64,000 bases of DNA from Nocardioides sp. Root190 (GTDB lineage Bacteria > Actinomycetota > Actinomycetes > Propionibacteriales > Nocardioidaceae): assembly GCF_001428565.1 (NCBI RefSeq), contig NZ_LMIA01000001.1:271612-335611 (forward strand). The letters are read 5' to 3'. This document shows positions 9,927 through 19,100 of this stretch, piece after piece. The notes under the pieces were generated by a model. That model was not told the DNA's origin, searched no databases, and saw only the letters and a program-made list of their open reading frames with translations. Every line of letters begins with the position of its first letter. Within the stretch, counting starts at the first letter, position 1. The position numbers and the translations under genes are program-made.

Positions 9927-10893
9927 CGACGAGACGCAGGGTGGCCCGCTCCAGTGCCAGTTGCCGGGCGTCGGGGTCCGGGTGGCGACGCCGTACGGCG
10001 GCAGCGATGGTCCGTCCCTCCTGGTAGGCGTCGACGACCCGCGGGTCGACGTAGGCCGACCGGGCGAGGGCGGGGGTGTTGCCGAGGAACTCCGCCACCT
10101 CCTTCATCGCGCCGGCGACGGCGCGCTTGCGGGCGGTCACCGAGGCCTCCGGCCCGGGCGCCTCGGCCAGCGCCGCTGCGGCCAGCACCGTCCCGTGCCA
10201 GGTCCGGAAGTCCTTGGCCGTCACCTCGAGCCCGCTCACCTCGCGCAGGTAGTCGTTGACCGCCCCCGCATCGAGGTCCAGCAGTCGGCGGTCCGCTCGG
10301 CGTCGGCGGCGACGACGATCGAGTGCGGTGACGGCCACCGGGTCGTCGATCTCGACGTGGTGCTCCACCCCGGACTTCCCGACGAACTCGAACACCAGCA
10401 TCTCCCCCGAACGCCGCACGTGCTGTCGCTCGAGCGTGGTCAGGCCGAACGAGCCGTACTGCTCGACGTACACGTCGTCACCGATGCGGAAGCAACCCAG
10501 GTCGATGAGTCGCACCGCGAGCGCACAGGTCGCCCGCTCGCCGAGGTCGTCGGCGGCGAGGTCGGCCAGCACGTTCTCCCGGATGCCGGGCAGCCGCCGG
10601 CCCATGCCGACGACCCGTTCGTGCTTGGCCGCAGCGCGCTGCTCGACCCACGCCGGGTGGTAGAGGTACTGCCGGCGCCCGGCGTCGTCGGTCCCGACGG
10701 CCTGGAGATGACCGTTGGGGCGAGGACAGATCCACACCTCGGTCCAGGCGGGCGGGATGACCAGGGCCTTGCACCGCTCCGCATCCACGGGCGGCAGCGG
10801 CTTGCCTGCCTCGTCGAGATGGACGAAGCCGCGTCCGGCACGGCGTCGGCCCCAGCCCGGGTCCTCCGGCGAGGTACGACGCAGACGGGGCAC
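9916..10893 (-). CDS. DNA topoisomerase IB (poxvirus/bacterial type)
   Basis: A 325-residue enzyme that relaxes supercoils through a 3'-phosphotyrosine intermediate. Seen: N-terminal Topo-IB segment KALVIPPAWTEVWICPRPNGHLQA, HPAWVEQRAAAKHERV, the catalytic-core segment FVGKSGVEHHVEI with the active-site Lys, DFRTWHGTV, and the presumed nucleophile Tyr at about residue 281 (ARSAYVDPRVV). Size is normal for the bacterial family. The GTG at 10893 is preceded by TACCGT and 6 bases, a leaderless promoter layout. It overlaps the downstream DUF1905 gene by 11 bases. Confidence 0.92.
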   Translation of the reverse strand: MPRLRRTSPEDPGWGRRRAGRGFVHLDEAGKPLPPVDAERCKALVIPPAWTEVWICPRPNGHLQAVGTDDAGRRQYLYHPAWVEQRAAAKHERVVGMGRRLPGIRENVLADLAADDLGERATCALAVRLIDLGCFRIGDDVYVEQYGSFGLTTLERQHVRRSGEMLVFEFVGKSGVEHHVEIDDPVAVTALDRRRRRRRADRRLLDLDAGAVNDYLREVSGLEVTAKDFRTWHGTVLAAAALAEAPGPEASVTARKRAVAGAMKEVAEFLGNTPALARSAYVDPRVVDAYQEGRTIAAAVRRRHPDPDARQLALERATLRLVGGR

Positions 10894-10941
10894 GGCTGGA
10901 CGGTAACCCGACGCGGCCGAATCATCCCTCCCGCACAGGGC

Positions 10942-10978
10942 GCAGGCTCAGGGGGCAGGCTCAGGGAGCAGGCTCAGC
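10942..10978. repeat. Short tandem repeat (GCAGGCTCAGGG units)
   Basis: Three near-identical 12-13-base units (GCAGGCTCAGGG, GCAGGCTCAGGG, GCAGGCTCAGCG) in tandem, the last overlapping the stop of the membrane-anchored gene ending at 10974. Probably slippage-derived; no function is evident. Confidence 0.6.
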
Positions 10979-11942
10979 GCGGCCGCAGCGAACGCACGAG
11001 CACCCCGATCACGACGGCACCGACGACACCACCCAGCGCCCACGGCCACCACGACCGTTCTGCGACGACCTCGACGGGCGCGGACTCCCCCGCCGTCCCG
11101 GGACTCGCGGGGGTGGACGACCCGTCCGTGGGATCGCCCTGCGGCTCCTCCGAGATCGGCAGGTCGACCCGCAGCACGTCGGCGTCCTTGCCCTCCGAGC
11201 TCACCAGCACCTCGCCGTCCTCGCTGACCGCGATCCCCTCGCCCTGCTGCTGGGCGGGCAGGTCGAGGATCGCGACCCGGTCGAGCTCGGGCCACGCGTA
11301 GACGGCGGCCTGGGTGTAGTTGCGGAGCACGAGATGCTTCCCGTCGGGCAGGAAGGCCCCGTCGGTGGCGATCCCGAGCACCTCGTCGACGGCCTCCAGC
11401 TGGTTCGGGCCGTCGGGGTCGAGGGTTGCCGGGGCGAGGTACAACCGGCCGATGAACTCCTTGGCCACGACGTACAGGCGCCCGGTTGCGGGATCGACGA
11501 GGAGGGACTCCGCATCGTGCGCACCGTCCGGATAGACCAGCTCGTACGTCGTCGCCCGGACCTCACGCTCGCCGCGCCCGAACGGCACCCGAGCGACCTC
11601 GATGCTGTCGCGGGAGGCGGTGTTGTCACCGATGTCCCCGACGTAGACATGGCCGTCCCCGGCGGGCGCGAGGGCCTCGATGTCGCGCGCCTCCCCCTGC
11701 CAGCTGGTGACGCCGACGGTGTCCCCGGTGGCCGGGTCGACCGTGAAGATCCGGTTGCCGTCCCCGGAGTCGTTGACCGTCACGACGAGCCCGTCGCGCG
11801 CGACCAGCCCGCTGGACTCGAGGATGTCGGGATCGGTGAAGTGGAAGACCACCTCGGACTCGACCGGCTCGGTTGAGGGGCCCGACGCGGCGAGCCCGAT
11901 CCCGAAGGGCAGGGGCAGCAGGAGGAACAGCAGCTTCTCCAC
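10974..11942 (-). CDS. Secreted, membrane-anchored propeller-like protein
   Basis: 322 residues: an N-terminal signal peptide (LLFLLLPLPFGIGLAASG), an extracellular beta-propeller-like body with repeats such as DSGDGNRIFTVDPATGD and DIGDNTASRDSIEVARVP, a Pro/Ser/Thr linker, and a C-terminal membrane helix (WPWALGGVVGAVVIGVLV) with a basic end. This looks like the esterase-like/SdiA-regulated phytase-like propellers, but no catalytic residues can be assigned. The GTG at 11942 lies 5 bases after the stop of the methyltransferase gene, so the genes are probably co-transcribed. The longer frame overlaps the methyltransferase and is rejected. Confidence 0.75.
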   Translation of the reverse strand: MEKLLFLLLPLPFGIGLAASGPSTEPVESEVVFHFTDPDILESSGLVARDGLVVTVNDSGDGNRIFTVDPATGDTVGVTSWQGEARDIEALAPAGDGHVYVGDIGDNTASRDSIEVARVPFGRGEREVRATTYELVYPDGAHDAESLLVDPATGRLYVVAKEFIGRLYLAPATLDPDGPNQLEAVDEVLGIATDGAFLPDGKHLVLRNYTQAAVYAWPELDRVAILDLPAQQQGEGIAVSEDGEVLVSSEGKDADVLRVDLPISEEPQGDPTDGSSTPASPGTAGESAPVEVVAERSWWPWALGGVVGAVVIGVLVRSLRPR

Positions 11943-11947
11943 GCGGC

Positions 11948-13207
11948 TCAAGCGCCGTTCCCGCCCGGGGCCGCGAGGAGGTCCCCGAGGCGCGGGGCGA
12001 TGGCCCAGGTGGCGACGAGGGCGTCGTACTCGTCGGCCGGACCGGCCGACCCGCCCGAACCGACCGACCCGCCGGCTCCCCCGACCCGCACCGCACGCAG
12101 CAGCGTGTTGCGTGGAGTGTGCGCGCTGTCGACGAACTCCATCACGTCGACCTTGTAGCCACGACCCCGCAGCAGCAGGGCGCGCAGGGCGTCGGTCAGC
12201 GTGTCCGCGAACCGCTCGCGCAGGATGCCGTCGCGCACCAGCGAGGAGTACGGCGACGGGGTGGGACTGCGACGGAGCTGGGCCGCGATGTCGTGGTGGC
12301 AGCAGGGTGCGGCCAGCACGAGCGGCGCCTCCCACTCGACAGCCCGGGCGAGGGCGTCGTCGGTGGCGGTGTCGCACGCATGAAGTGCGAGCACCACGTC
12401 CGGCGGCTCCGGCAGGACCGCGTCCCCGATGGTGCCGGCGACGAAGAGTGCGTCGATGCCCAGGCGCTGCGCCACGGCCGCGTTGTGGTCACGGGACTGC
12501 TCCTTCACGTCGACACCGGTCAGCCGCACCGGGATGTCACGGCGCTCGGTGAGGAAGCGGTGGGCGGCGAAGGTGAGGTAGCCGTTGCCGCAACCGAGGT
12601 CGACGATGCGCAGCGGGTCCTCGGCGCTCGGTGTGCGCAGGTGCCCCTTCGCGACGGCGTCGGCCACGGACCGGTCCAGGATCCGCAGGAAGTCCTCGAT
12701 CTGGCGGTACTTCGCCATCCGGCTGGGCTTCATCCGGCCCTGTGCGTCGGTCATCCCGAGCTCGGCGAAGACCGGGTCGCCCTCCGGCAGCAACCGCTCC
12801 TTGGCCCGGTCGTGTCCACGAGCGGGCTCGGGGGCAGAGCTCGCCGCCGTGCGTCGCGAGGTGTGGATCGCGGCCTCGCCCTTCTTGGTCACGCGCAGCG
12901 ACAGCAGCTCGGCGCTGGTCTCGACCGTCCAGTTGCCGAAGGGTGCCGCCAGCAGCTCGTCCACGACCGCCTCGGCCGCCTCCCCCTGCAGGTGGTTGGC
13001 GGCATGGGCCTGGGTGGCGTCGTACCTCGTCACCTGGAGGTGGCGCCCGGCCTTCAGGTCGACCCACCGCAGCTCGACGCGACGCCACACGGGTGCCTCG
13101 GCGCGGCGTCGACCGGACCCGATCGCCCGCACCAGCTCGCCTTCGGCCAGCAGCCGCTCACGGGTCAGGGCCAGGCCGACGGGCAGGGTCTCGGTCCGGC
13201 TGCTCAT
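11948..13207 (-). CDS. Class I SAM-dependent methyltransferase
   Basis: A 419-residue protein. The SAM-binding motif I is RIVDLGCGNGYLTFAAH, followed by GVDVKEQS (motif II), VLALHACDTATDDAL, and LAAPCCHHDIAAQL. The last motif (PCCHH) is typical of the METTL25/RRNAD1/TRMT13-like methyltransferase group, which acts on RNA or unknown targets. The first 150 residues form a separate domain of unknown role. The ATG at 13207 follows the stop of a 28-codon gene by 7 bases. A Gly/Ser-rich low-complexity stretch (GGAGGSVGSGGSAG) precedes the C-terminus. Confidence 0.88.
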   Translation of the reverse strand: MSSRTETLPVGLALTRERLLAEGELVRAIGSGRRRAEAPVWRRVELRWVDLKAGRHLQVTRYDATQAHAANHLQGEAAEAVVDELLAAPFGNWTVETSAELLSLRVTKKGEAAIHTSRRTAASSAPEPARGHDRAKERLLPEGDPVFAELGMTDAQGRMKPSRMAKYRQIEDFLRILDRSVADAVAKGHLRTPSAEDPLRIVDLGCGNGYLTFAAHRFLTERRDIPVRLTGVDVKEQSRDHNAAVAQRLGIDALFVAGTIGDAVLPEPPDVVLALHACDTATDDALARAVEWEAPLVLAAPCCHHDIAAQLRRSPTPSPYSSLVRDGILRERFADTLTDALRALLLRGRGYKVDVMEFVDSAHTPRNTLLRAVRVGGAGGSVGSGGSAGPADEYDALVATWAIAPRLGDLLAAPGGNGA

Positions 13208-13214
13208 CGTCCGG

Positions 13215-13301
13215 TCACTTCGAGAGGGCCGCGACGACCACGATGAGCAGGAGGATGACCAGCGCGGCCGGGATGATCAGACGGCGATGGCGCGGGTTCA
13301 C
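13215..13301 (-). CDS. 28-residue single-pass membrane peptide
   Basis: A very short frame: a basic N-terminus (VNPRHRRL) followed by one hydrophobic helix (IIPAALVILLLIVVVAAL) and SK at the end. Support: a -10-like TAGGAT (13308-13313) lies exactly 6 bases upstream of the GTG, the same layout as many genes here; the stop is 7 bases before the methyltransferase ATG, as in an operon; and the positive-inside topology is sensible. I have seen similar short proteins next to this methyltransferase in actinobacteria, but this is from memory only. Function unknown. Confidence 0.6.
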   Translation of the reverse strand: MNPRHRRLIIPAALVILLLIVVVAALSK

Positions 13302-13307
13302 GTCCTG

Positions 13308-13313
13308 ATCCTA
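13308..13313 (-). promoter_or_regulatory. -10 element of a leaderless promoter (TAGGAT)
   Basis: TAGGAT on the minus strand, 6 bases before the GTG of the 28-codon gene. Transcription would start at or next to the GTG, giving a leaderless message for the peptide-methyltransferase-propeller run. Confidence 0.5.
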
Positions 13314-13416
13314 CGGCCCTGATTCTTTGCCTTCTGCACCGCCGGACCTCCGCGATTCATCGGTAGAGTCCCGAACACAAGTCTGCTCTTGGGGGAGGGG
13401 GACTGGAGCTCGAGCC

Positions 13417-15600
13417 GTGCGGGTCATCACCCGGATCCTGGTCGTCGCTCTCGGGTGCCTGGCCCTCGTCGGCCTGCCTGCCGCGCCGAGCGTCGCCGCA
13501 CCGATCCTGACGGTGCGCAGCATCACGCTCTTCCCCCAGGTCGGCGGTGAGCTCACGCTGGTCGCCTCCCTCGATGGCACGGGCGGCACTGGCAGCACGG
13601 GCGACACGGGCGACCTGCCCGGACCGCTCACCGTCGAGAAGTGGGTGGCCGGATCGGGCTGGACGCAGGTCGAGGCGTTCGCCTCGAGCAGCGACGCCGG
13701 CGCGCTGACCGTCCCCCTCACCTCCGGACCGATGGCCGCGGGCGGCACCACCTGGGTCCGCGTCGTCGGTCCCGGTGAGGGAGCCCTCGTCTCGGACAAG
13801 CTCGGACTGCTCGTCTTCGGCAATGCCACTCCCCCGTTCACCACGACACCCCTGCCCACGGTCACCGGCACGCACGCGGTCGGCTCGACACTGCGTGCCA
13901 CCGCAGGCACCTGGACGCCCACGCCCGCCGCGATCGGCCTGCAGTGGAACCGCGACGGGGTCAAGATCGGTCCGATCGCCGCGACGTACACGCTGAGTGC
14001 CGCCGACCTCGGCCACCGGATCACCGTCTCCGCCGTGGCCTTCCCGCACAAGGGAACCGCCGACATCTTCACGATCCGCGACAGCAGGCCCGCGGGCCCG
14101 GTCGTCCGGGGAACGTTCACCATCTCCGAGCCGCGCATCCTGGGGCGCGCCGTGCTCGGCGAGGAGCTCCGGGTCGACCTGGGCACCGTCCACCCCTCGC
14201 CGCGCACCCTCACCCACCAGTGGTCGCGCGACGGCGTACCCGTCGAGGGCGCCACCGCGGCGACCCACACCGTCGCGCAGGCCGACGCAGGCTCGGTCCT
14301 CACGGTCACCGTGCGCGCCGAGGCCGACGGCATCGAGCCGGCGGAGCGGACCAGCGCGGCGTTCACCGTCCCGGCCGACGTCGGCCCGCCCGGTCCCCTG
14401 CTCGCCGATCACCTGCGCCCCGATGACGGCACCCCGCTCCCCGCAGCGGAGGTCTCGGTCCGCTCGGGGACGGCGCTGCCGGCGTGGCCGACGATCCACC
14501 GCACCTGGTGGACCTCCCCGTTGCTGACCCACTCGCAGGTGCCCGTACCGTTCCTGACCCTCGCCAGCACGATGTACGGCCAGGACTGGGCGCGCGAGGT
14601 CAACGGGGCCGAGTACGCCGGCACGAACGTCTCGATGAAGAACATCGACGTCTCCTTCACCATCACCGCGCGCCGCTTCGCGATCGCCTATCGCGGCACC
14701 CGGACCCACGACGCGATGGTCTGGCTGGACGGTCGACCCGTGTCGGCGACGCCACTGGTGACCAGTAGCCCCGGGGACACCGCCTACGCCGCGAACTGGA
14801 TCGTGATCGAGCTGCCCGAACGGCGGACGACCGAGGTGCGCTTCACCGGCCCGCTGAGCTTCACCGGCGTCGACGTCCCCGGCGACGAGAACGCCGTGAT
14901 CACCGCCAGCCCGGAGCGCCTCACCGTCGGGGTCGTGTCGGACTCGCTCTTCGACGTGTGTGCCGAGGCGAGGTGCATGAGTCGCGCCGCCGTCCCGACA
15001 CTGAGCAGCCTGACCGGTTGGCGGGTGTGGAACCTCGCCGAGGGCGGCACCGGCTACCTCTCCTCCTCCAGCGCACCGGGATTCGGTGCCTACCAGCCCA
15101 GCCCGTTCGGTTCCCCCCGACGACTCGACGCCATGGCGCGGGCGCCGATCGACCTGCTCCTGGTCAACGGGTCCTTCAACGACGCGACGGTGGCGTCCTA
15201 CTCGGCGGAGTCCCACCGCGCTGCTGTCGAGAAGTACCTCACCGACGTCGCACGACTCCGCCCAGGGCTCCCCGTGGTGCTCGTCGGCGTCGAGCCGATC
15301 GGGCGCTACCAGACGCGCTACTGGGACGACCGGGCACGGGCGATGAACGCGACCCTCGCGTCCATGGTCGGTCGCCACGACAACGTCATCGGCTTCATCG
15401 ACCCCTACACCGATCGCTGGCTCACCGGAACCGGCTCGATCGTGGCGCCGACCGGCGACGGCAACCAGGACGTGTACGTCGGGACCGACGGCGTGCACCT
15501 CACCGTCGCCGGGGTCGCCTACTACGTCGGACGGATCGTCGACGAGCTCGTCGAGCTCAGGCTGCCGGCCAGCCTCACCAGTGCTCGAGCGACGCCGTGA
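13417..15600 (+). CDS. Secreted SGNH/GDSL hydrolase with Ig-like repeats
   Basis: 727 residues. A signal peptide (VITRILVVALGCLALVGLPAAPSVA) is followed by a beta-rich domain, two related Ig-like repeats (PTVTGTHAVGSTLRATAG... and PRILGRAVLGEELRVDLG..., each ending in an LQWNRDG/HQWSRDG motif), a beta-sandwich, and a C-terminal SGNH esterase domain with the nucleophile Ser near residue 510 (VSDSLF), Asn near 584 (NGSFND) and the Asp-His pair at 691/694 (DGVHLT). It probably deacylates an extracellular glycan or lipid; the substrate is unknown. The GTG at 13417 follows a GGAGGGGG sequence. Its last 26 bases overlap the convergent dehydrogenase gene. Confidence 0.87.
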   Translation: MRVITRILVVALGCLALVGLPAAPSVAAPILTVRSITLFPQVGGELTLVASLDGTGGTGSTGDTGDLPGPLTVEKWVAGSGWTQVEAFASSSDAGALTVPLTSGPMAAGGTTWVRVVGPGEGALVSDKLGLLVFGNATPPFTTTPLPTVTGTHAVGSTLRATAGTWTPTPAAIGLQWNRDGVKIGPIAATYTLSAADLGHRITVSAVAFPHKGTADIFTIRDSRPAGPVVRGTFTISEPRILGRAVLGEELRVDLGTVHPSPRTLTHQWSRDGVPVEGATAATHTVAQADAGSVLTVTVRAEADGIEPAERTSAAFTVPADVGPPGPLLADHLRPDDGTPLPAAEVSVRSGTALPAWPTIHRTWWTSPLLTHSQVPVPFLTLASTMYGQDWAREVNGAEYAGTNVSMKNIDVSFTITARRFAIAYRGTRTHDAMVWLDGRPVSATPLVTSSPGDTAYAANWIVIELPERRTTEVRFTGPLSFTGVDVPGDENAVITASPERLTVGVVSDSLFDVCAEARCMSRAAVPTLSSLTGWRVWNLAEGGTGYLSSSSAPGFGAYQPSPFGSPRRLDAMARAPIDLLLVNGSFNDATVASYSAESHRAAVEKYLTDVARLRPGLPVVLVGVEPIGRYQTRYWDDRARAMNATLASMVGRHDNVIGFIDPYTDRWLTGTGSIVAPTGDGNQDVYVGTDGVHLTVAGVAYYVGRIVDELVELRLPASLTSARATP

Positions 15601-16849
15601 TGATCGAGGCGAGGTCGTCCCCGGTGACCTGTTTGGGCGCCGTGGCCAGGAGTCGCTGCTGCTGGAGGGCGCCGGTGACGAGGTCGTCGACGTCCTGCTC
15701 GCCGTAGCCGACGGCACCGAGGCCGTTGGGGATCCCAATGTCCTGCATCAGCCGCGCCACCACGTCGGGAAGGACGTCGGGCCCCTGCCCCGAGGCGGTC
15801 GGATCGAGCAGGCGCGCGGCCCGGAGGTGGCGCTCCGGGGAGGCGTCGAAGGTGAACCGGAACGCCTCCGGCGCGGTCAACGACACCGCCATGCCGTGCG
15901 GCACCATCGGCTCGTCCTGCGGGTAGCCCACGGGCGTGAAGTCACGGACCCGACCGGCGATCGGGTAGGCATTCGCGTGCGGGATGTGGACGCCGGCGTT
16001 GCCGAACCCGAGCCCGGCGAAGGTGGCGGCCAGGGCCATCTGGTCCGCCGCCGCGTCCCCACCCGGATCGCCGGGTTCGCGACGTACGGCGTCCCGGAAG
16101 GCCGTCGACAGCAGGTCCAGGGCACGCTCGGACCACAGGTCCGCGATCGGGTTGGAGCCGCAGTAGGGCACCCGCTGCTCCGGCGTCTTGGCGTCGAAGT
16201 CGGCGTACCAACGGGCGGTGTAGCTCTCCAGCGCGTGGCAGAGGATGTCCATCCCGGCCGCCGCGGTCACCCCTGCTGGCTGGGTTGCGGACAGGGCGGG
16301 GTCGACGACGGCCAGCCGCGGCCGCAGGGCCGCGTGGCTGATGCCGGTCTTGACCTTCAGCGCGAGCACGTCCATCACGCAGATGGTCGTCGACTCGCTG
16401 CCGGTGCCGGTCGTCGTCGGGACCGCCACCAGGGGCAACACCGGCTGCTCGGGAGCGCGGGCCTTGCCGACCGGTGCGTTGACGTAGTCCATCAGCTCAC
16501 CGGGATTGGTCACGAGCAGCGCGACCGCCTTGCCCGTGTCGATCGCGGAGCCGCCACCCACGGCCACGACAGCGTCGAAGGGACCCTCTCCGCGCGCGAA
16601 CGCGACGGCGTGCTCGAGCGACACGTCGGTCGGCTCGACCCGGGCACCGTCGTAGACCACGACCTCGAGACCGTGCCCGCGCAGGGACTCGGCCACCGTG
16701 CCGGCGTGCCCGGCGGCCGCGACGCCCGCATCCGTCACGAGCAGCACGCGTCTGGCACCCCAGCCCCGGACGTCGTAGCCGATCTCGCGGGACGCTCCGC
16801 GGCCGAACTTCAGTGCGGGCGCTGCATAGGTGAAGACGGTCTCGCTCAC
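15575..16849 (-). CDS. Iron-containing alcohol dehydrogenase, hydroxyacid-oxoacid transhydrogenase type
   Basis: A 424-residue group III dehydrogenase. NAD-binding: AVGGGSAIDTGKAVALL; metal site: DILCHALESYTA, GVHIPHANAYPIAG and MVPHGMAV, which supply the His ligands. The segment LPLVAVPTTTGTGSESTT and the insert PEQRVPYCGSNPIADLWSE resemble ADHFE1-type hydroxyacid-oxoacid transhydrogenases, which oxidise 4-hydroxybutyrate with 2-oxoglutarate; a plain alcohol dehydrogenase is the alternative. The GTG start at 16849 overlaps the Nudix stop by 4 bases (GTGA), so the two are translationally coupled. Its 3' end overlaps the convergent SGNH gene by 26 bases. Confidence 0.88.
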   Translation of the reverse strand: MSETVFTYAAPALKFGRGASREIGYDVRGWGARRVLLVTDAGVAAAGHAGTVAESLRGHGLEVVVYDGARVEPTDVSLEHAVAFARGEGPFDAVVAVGGGSAIDTGKAVALLVTNPGELMDYVNAPVGKARAPEQPVLPLVAVPTTTGTGSESTTICVMDVLALKVKTGISHAALRPRLAVVDPALSATQPAGVTAAAGMDILCHALESYTARWYADFDAKTPEQRVPYCGSNPIADLWSERALDLLSTAFRDAVRREPGDPGGDAAADQMALAATFAGLGFGNAGVHIPHANAYPIAGRVRDFTPVGYPQDEPMVPHGMAVSLTAPEAFRFTFDASPERHLRAARLLDPTASGQGPDVLPDVVARLMQDIGIPNGLGAVGYGEQDVDDLVTGALQQQRLLATAPKQVTGDDLASIITASLEHW

Positions 16850-17730
16850 CCGGCGAGCGTATCCCCGGCCACCTCGATGGCAGCGCGCACGGAGCCGTAG
16901 ACCTTCAGCGCGCCGCTCGCGACCTCGGTGAGCGGCACCCAGGCGACCTGGTCGGTCGTGCCGCCCTCCTCCACGACCCGCGGCTCGCCCTCGCCGACCG
17001 TGGCGCGGTAGATCACGCCGATCGCGTGGAAGTCCTCGGCACGACCGTTGGGCGCCGTGCCGGTGAAGTGGTGGTCCAGCACGGTGAGCAGCTCGGTGGC
17101 CTCACCCTCCAGTCCGCACTCCTCCCACAGCTCGCGCCGGATCGTGTCGGTCGGTGTCTCCCCGTGGTCGATGCCGCCGCCCGGCAGGTGCCAGGTGCCC
17201 GGGTCCGGAGCGAGGTCCGAGGTCCGGGTCAGCAGGATCGCGCCGTCACGGATCACACAGGCGTAGGCAGCCGTGCGCTGCCGCTGCCGGATGCGGTACG
17301 ACGCCAGCGCGTCGGTCACGAGGCTGACCGTCGGGACCGTGCCGTCCAGCACGTCGGCGATCGGCTTCCAGGCCGCCTCGGCCGTGCTGCCGTCCACCTC
17401 GGTGACGTGCGGCTCCGGCGAGTCGGGCGCCACCCAGCCCTCGTAGACGATCCGGACCGAGTGGGCGTCGACGCGACGCCCGCGGCGCCAGGAGTCCTCG
17501 ACGTGCAGGGAGTGGACGTTCGCGGTCGAGTCGACCTCGGCGTGCAGCCCGGTCTCCTCGTAGACCTCGCGGACGACTGCGTCCTGCGGGTCCTCGCCGT
17601 GGTCGACGCCGCCGCCGGGCAGCGACCACAGCTCCTTCTTGGTCACCCGCTCGGAGAGTCGGGAGAGCAGGATCTGCTCACCACGCACGATCACGGCGTA
17701 CGCCGCGAGCCGCTGCACGCGCTGCCCCAT
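16846..17730 (-). CDS. Tandem Nudix hydrolase (two Nudix domains)
   Basis: 294 residues with two complete Nudix domains in tandem. Box 1 is GGGVDHGEDPQDAVVREVYE followed by ETGL; box 2 is GGGIDHGETPTDTIRRELWE followed by ECGL. Both retain the GX5EX7REUXEEXGU residues, so both may be active on nucleoside diphosphate derivatives. Substrate unknown. The ATG at 17730 is preceded by GGAGGAGAGGAG, one of the strongest Shine-Dalgarno regions in the window, and replaces the longer upstream frame. It forms an operon with the transhydrogenase (4-base overlap). Confidence 0.9.
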   Translation of the reverse strand: MGQRVQRLAAYAVIVRGEQILLSRLSERVTKKELWSLPGGGVDHGEDPQDAVVREVYEETGLHAEVDSTANVHSLHVEDSWRRGRRVDAHSVRIVYEGWVAPDSPEPHVTEVDGSTAEAAWKPIADVLDGTVPTVSLVTDALASYRIRQRQRTAAYACVIRDGAILLTRTSDLAPDPGTWHLPGGGIDHGETPTDTIRRELWEECGLEGEATELLTVLDHHFTGTAPNGRAEDFHAIGVIYRATVGEGEPRVVEEGGTTDQVAWVPLTEVASGALKVYGSVRAAIEVAGDTLAG

Positions 17731-17785
17731 CGCTGTCTCCTCTCCTCCGTCGTTCACCTTCGGCCGGGTCACCTGCTCGACCGGG

Positions 17786-19030
17786 TCAACTGAAGGGTGG
17801 ACGTGCATCGCGGGCGAGCGAGCGGCGACCGGCCCAGCGCCACACCCGGGCGGCACGGTCGCGGTCCTCGTCGGTGACCAGGTTGCCCATCCAGCGCAGC
17901 GCGAGGGTCATCAGCAGGTCCGAGCGCATCCCGACCGGCCCCAGGGCCGGCAGCAGGCGCGGCACGGTGACCAGTCCGGCGAGCCGGCGCGCGATCGAGA
18001 ACGACTCGCCGTAGTGCTCGCGCAGGATCTGCGGCCACACCACGGACAGGTCGACGTCGGGCGTCTCGGCGAGCAGCTCGGCCAGCATCCGACCGGTCTC
18101 CAGGCCGTAGTCGATGCCTTCGCCGTTGAGCGGGTTCACGCAGGCGGCGGCGTCCCCGATCAGGGCCCAGTTGCGGCCGGCGACGTGGGACACGGCGCCA
18201 CCCATCGGGAGCAGCGCGGACGTCTCCATGCGCAGCTCGTCACCGAGGCCGAACTCCTCACGCAGACGCGAGGCGTAGAGCCTCATCAACGGCTTGATCG
18301 CCACATCGGTGGGTCGCTTCGCCGTGGCGAGCGTGCCGGCACCGAGGTTGACCTCGCCGCTGTCCGCGCCCAGCGGGAAGATCCAGCCGTAGCCGGACAG
18401 GATCTCGTCCTGCTCCCCGCGCAGCTCCAGGTGCGAGCTGATCCACGGGTCGTCGGCGCGGGTGGAGGTGACGTACGAGCGCCCGGCGACGCCGTAGACG
18501 GTGTCGCGGTGCCACTCACGGCCCAGCACCTTGCCAAGCGGGGAGCGCACGCCGTCGGCGACGACGAGCCGCCGGCAGGCGACCTCACGGCCGTCCTTGA
18601 ACACCACGGCTGCGACGCGGTCGCCGTCCATGCGTACGTCGACGGCCCGGGCGCCGTCGAGCCCGGTGGCTCCGGCCTTCAGGGCATTCGTGCGCAGGTG
18701 GTCGTCGAGCTCGGTCCGGGCGACCGCACTCCCCCAGTCCGGCAACGTGCCGCCGGGCCAGGGCAGGTGCAGGGTCTGGCCGAACCCGTGGGCCCGCAGG
18801 CCCTGGTTGACCGTGTGCGCACGCACCCAGTCGCGCAGCCCCAGCCGATCGAGCTCGCCGATGGCGCGGGGCGTCAGGCCGTCGCCGCAGGTCTTGTCGC
18901 GCGGGAAGACCGCTGCGTCGGCGAGGACCACGTCGGCACCCGAGCGCGCCGCCCAGGCAGCTGCCGCCGCTCCAGCGGGACCGGCGCCGACGACGAGGAC
19001 GTCGGTGCTCAGGGTGGACGTGTCACTCAT
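17786..19030 (-). CDS. Geranylgeranyl reductase-family flavoprotein
   Basis: A 414-residue FAD-dependent oxidoreductase. FAD-binding GxGxxG: VLVVGAGPAGAAAAAWAARSG; family motif FPRDKTCGDGLTPRAIGELD; VVADGVRSPLGK; and the second FAD motif ALIGDAAACVNPLNGEGIDY. Relatives saturate isoprenoid chains; in actinobacteria a member (MenJ) reduces menaquinone side chains, a reasonable but unproven role here. The ATG at 19030 has GACAAT 6 bases upstream (leaderless layout). It lies upstream of the Nudix operon's end on the same strand but has a 55-base gap to it. Confidence 0.9.
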   Translation of the reverse strand: MSDTSTLSTDVLVVGAGPAGAAAAAWAARSGADVVLADAAVFPRDKTCGDGLTPRAIGELDRLGLRDWVRAHTVNQGLRAHGFGQTLHLPWPGGTLPDWGSAVARTELDDHLRTNALKAGATGLDGARAVDVRMDGDRVAAVVFKDGREVACRRLVVADGVRSPLGKVLGREWHRDTVYGVAGRSYVTSTRADDPWISSHLELRGEQDEILSGYGWIFPLGADSGEVNLGAGTLATAKRPTDVAIKPLMRLYASRLREEFGLGDELRMETSALLPMGGAVSHVAGRNWALIGDAAACVNPLNGEGIDYGLETGRMLAELLAETPDVDLSVVWPQILREHYGESFSIARRLAGLVTVPRLLPALGPVGMRSDLLMTLALRWMGNLVTDEDRDRAARVWRWAGRRSLARDARPPFS

Positions 19031-19100
19031 GGGGGCATTGTCTCAGCCCGGCCCACACGACCCGCATCCTGCCCGGCGCTGGCACCGGGTCGAGCTGCGA

